From NCBI GenBank assembly GCA_035547155.1, contig DASZVJ010000148.1, positions 1 through 21,852 on the forward strand: a stretch of DNA of 21,852 nt, given 5' to 3'. Shown here piece by piece: positions 20,169 through 21,852 of the stretch (its first letter is position 1; every line of letters begins with the position of its first letter). The position numbers and the translations under genes were made by a program. The notes below the pieces were generated by a model. That model searched no databases. It saw only the letters and a list, made by a program, of their open reading frames with translations, and had not been told where the DNA came from. This DNA comes from CAZNMF01 sp035547155. GTDB lineage: Bacteria > Acidobacteriota > Vicinamibacteria > Vicinamibacterales > SCN-69-37.

Positions 20169-21430
20169 GCGCGCGACACCGGCGCGACCGTCGCCGGCTT
20201 GCCGTCCGGCACCACGACCGCGCGGAACACGTCCATGTAACGCGCGACCTGGACGCGGCGATCGAACGACAGCGCGAGCGCCCGTGCCTGTGCGCCGCTG
20301 CGCGCAGTCCGCTCGGCGTCGGCGCGGAAGGCCATCACGGCGTCGGCCAGCTGCCGCGCGTCGCCGGGCTCGACGACGACGCCGCAGTCGTGCTCGCGCG
20401 TGAGCGACGCGACCTCGCACGTGCTCTCGACGGCCGCGACGTACGGGCGGCCAGCGGCGAGAATGCCGTACAGCTTGCTCGGCACGATGTAGCCGGCGAG
20501 CCCGCGCTGCAGCGAAACGATGAAGAGATCGGCGGACGCGAACGACTCGCCCAGGGCCGCCTTGGGCGCGAACGGCAGAAACCGCACATTCGACAGACCG
20601 CGGTCGCGCACGAGCGCTTCGAGCCCCGGCTTCGACACGCCCTCGCCCTGGAAGACGAACAGCAGCTTCGGCACGTCGCGCAGCAACGTTGCGGCCTCGA
20701 CGATCGTCTCGAGACTCTGCGACAGGCCCATGTTGCCCGAGTGCATGACGACGAACGCGTCGGTTAGGCCGTTCGCGCGGGCGAACGCGTTGTCCTTCGG
20801 GCCAGGGCTGATGGCCGCGGTGTCGGCCCAGTCCGGAATGATGATCGTCCGTTCTTCCGGCGCGCCCTTGTCCTCGATCAATCGCTTCCTCATCGTCGTG
20901 CCGAGCGCGATGTTGACGGCGGCCTTCTGCACGAGGAACCGGTTGACGCGCTGGAGCGCCGCGTTGATCGTGTCGCTGTGAAAGTCCGGCAGCAGCGCCG
21001 CGACTTCCGGAAAGAGATCCTTGAAGGCCATCACGAGCGGCGCATGAAAGCGGCGGGCCGCCATCAACGCGCCCAGTCCGATGATTGGCGGATCGGTCAA
21101 GGCGACGACGACGTCCGGCCGATCGAGCCGCAGCCCCGCGTAGCAGGCAGACAGGAAATATGAAACGTAGTTCGTCGCGCGTCCCGCGAAGCGGCGCTTG
21201 TCGAAGCGCGTGCCGTTGGCGCGGTGGATCTCGACGCCGTTGCGCGTTTCACGCGACACGAGGCGCCGTGACGATCGATCCGCGCCAGGCAACGGCTGCA
21301 GCGGAGGCCCGGTGACCACCGAGACGCGGCAGCCATGATCGCGGACGAGATCCTCGCACAGGTCCGTCAGCAGCTGGCCCGTGGCCGTCTGATCGGGATA
21401 GTACGAGCGATTGAAGAACGCGACGTGCAT
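20165..21430 (-). CDS. Glycosyltransferase family 4 (WbuB-like)
   Basis: The 421-aa product has the two-domain GT-B layout. The N-terminal MHVAFFNRSYYPDQTATGQLLTDL and VSVVTGPP begin the acceptor domain. The donor domain shows HSGNMGLSQSLETIVEAA, LLFVFQGEG, VRFLPFAPKAALGESFASADLFIVSLQRGLAGYIVPSKLYGILAAGRPYVAAVES and a closing helical tail. The IVPSKLYGILAAGRP stretch is typical of WbuB-like enzymes that add N-acetylated hexosamines. The ATG at 21430 overlaps the epimerase stop as TAATG. It is the second visible gene of the polysaccharide operon. The sugar it transfers cannot be told. Confidence 0.92.
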   Translation of the reverse strand: MHVAFFNRSYYPDQTATGQLLTDLCEDLVRDHGCRVSVVTGPPLQPLPGADRSSRRLVSRETRNGVEIHRANGTRFDKRRFAGRATNYVSYFLSACYAGLRLDRPDVVVALTDPPIIGLGALMAARRFHAPLVMAFKDLFPEVAALLPDFHSDTINAALQRVNRFLVQKAAVNIALGTTMRKRLIEDKGAPEERTIIIPDWADTAAISPGPKDNAFARANGLTDAFVVMHSGNMGLSQSLETIVEAATLLRDVPKLLFVFQGEGVSKPGLEALVRDRGLSNVRFLPFAPKAALGESFASADLFIVSLQRGLAGYIVPSKLYGILAAGRPYVAAVESTCEVASLTREHDCGVVVEPGDARQLADAVMAFRADAERTARSGAQARALALSFDRRVQVARYMDVFRAVVVPDGKPATVAPVSRA

Positions 21431-21852
21431 TACCGCTCGGTCAATCTCGTCGTCAGGTTGGCCGCGACCAGCTCGCGATTCTTCGATCGGAAGTACCAGT
21501 CCGTCGTGCGGTGCAGGCCGTCCATGAACTTCACCTTCGGCTCCCAGCCCATGAGCCGGCGCGCGAGCGAGTTGTCCGCGACGCGATTCAACGGTCCGGT
21601 CGGCATCTCGGGATGCAGCTCGATCGGCGCGTCGTGTCCCGTGTAGCGCAGTACTTCCGTCGCCGCGTCGATGACGCGCGTCCGTTCCATCGTGCCCAGA
21701 TTCACCGCCGTGCCGTCGTCGATCGTCTCGGCCGCGCGGATCGTGCCGCTGACGATGTCGCTGACGTGCGTCCAGTTGCGGATCTGTTCGCCGGTGCCCC
21801 AGACGACGTACGGCGTCTGCTTGACGAACGCGCGCGCGATCATCGCGATGAC
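21430..21852 (-). CDS. NAD-dependent sugar epimerase/dehydratase (partial, 3' part)
   Basis: The visible 140 codons are the C-terminal part of an SDR-type nucleotide-sugar epimerase. VIAMIARAF, VVWGTGEQIRNWTHVSDIVSGTI, AVNLGTMERTRVIDAATEVL, LHPEMPTGPLNRVADNSLARRLMGWEPKV and a terminal amphipathic helix match the substrate-binding end of GDP- or dTDP-sugar epimerases and reductases. The reading frame continues past the right edge, so the Rossmann NAD motif and YxxxK lie outside the window. It supplies a nucleotide sugar for the polysaccharide operon downstream on the minus strand and is coupled to the GT4 gene by a 1-bp overlap. Confidence 0.88.
   Translation of the reverse strand, partial: VIAMIARAFVKQTPYVVWGTGEQIRNWTHVSDIVSGTIRAAETIDDGTAVNLGTMERTRVIDAATEVLRYTGHDAPIELHPEMPTGPLNRVADNSLARRLMGWEPKVKFMDGLHRTTDWYFRSKNRELVAANLTTRLTER

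Overview
This window is high-GC bacterial DNA. The style of the encoded proteins suggests an Acidobacteriota-like organism, possibly Vicinamibacteria: the anti-sigma N-terminus MSDDYLWSGDG, the minor-pilin block, and the lasso-type genes close to an exopolysaccharide operon. The taxonomy is inference, because no rRNA or other marker is present. Most genes are packed tightly, with start/stop overlaps of the ATGA, GTGA and TGATG kinds.

Left part (1-4643). On the minus strand a secreted YceI-family protein is followed by an ECF sigma factor and the first codons of a gene in the anti-sigma position. Next comes a plus-strand accessory patch (about 1.6-3.7 kb) with less extreme third-codon GC. It holds a HigA-like antitoxin without a visible toxin, an unrecognised 189-aa protein, and a complete UPF0175/DUF3368 (PIN-like) toxin-antitoxin pair. 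The patch ends beside a tRNA-Pro(CGG) gene. A degraded copy of the 3' half of that tRNA lies at the other side of the patch in the same orientation, which suggests tRNA-associated integration. surE lies 9 bp upstream of the tRNA and on the same strand.

Middle part (4644-9615). A nested-palindrome repeat precedes a minus-strand block that reads, in transcription order, GspH/FimT-like pseudopilin, PilV-like, PilW-like and a large 858-aa PilX-like protein. This is a minor-pilin priming and tip module of a type IV pilus or related machine. No ATPase or secretin is present.

Right-middle part (9802-13958), the most interesting. A plus-strand operon holds an outer-membrane beta-barrel protein, a PqqD-like RRE protein (B1), an asparagine-synthetase-like cyclase (C), a 60-aa candidate precursor peptide, an HPr-kinase-like protein and a transglutaminase-like B2 protease. 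This is the gene content of a lasso-type RiPP pathway with a tailoring kinase. The precursor keeps the W-x-x-P-x-V-x3-G recognition spacing and ends in Ser, the residue type phosphorylated by known lasso kinases. It departs from the classical rules at the leader/core junction. No ABC exporter is visible.

Right part (13955-21852), all minus strand. A PilZ-like protein converges on the RiPP operon, with the two stop codons sharing CTAG. Beside it is a small exported protein preceded by a hairpin-rich leader. Then comes a polysaccharide operon, in transcription order: NAD-dependent epimerase (cut by the window edge), GT4 glycosyltransferase, WcaJ/PglC-like sugar-phosphate transferase, geranylgeranyl-reductase-like flavoprotein, NTP_transf_5-like protein, O-antigen ligase/polymerase, and HAD-like phosphatase. 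NTP_transf_5 proteins also occur near lasso-type genes of this class, so the two operons may be functionally linked (inference).
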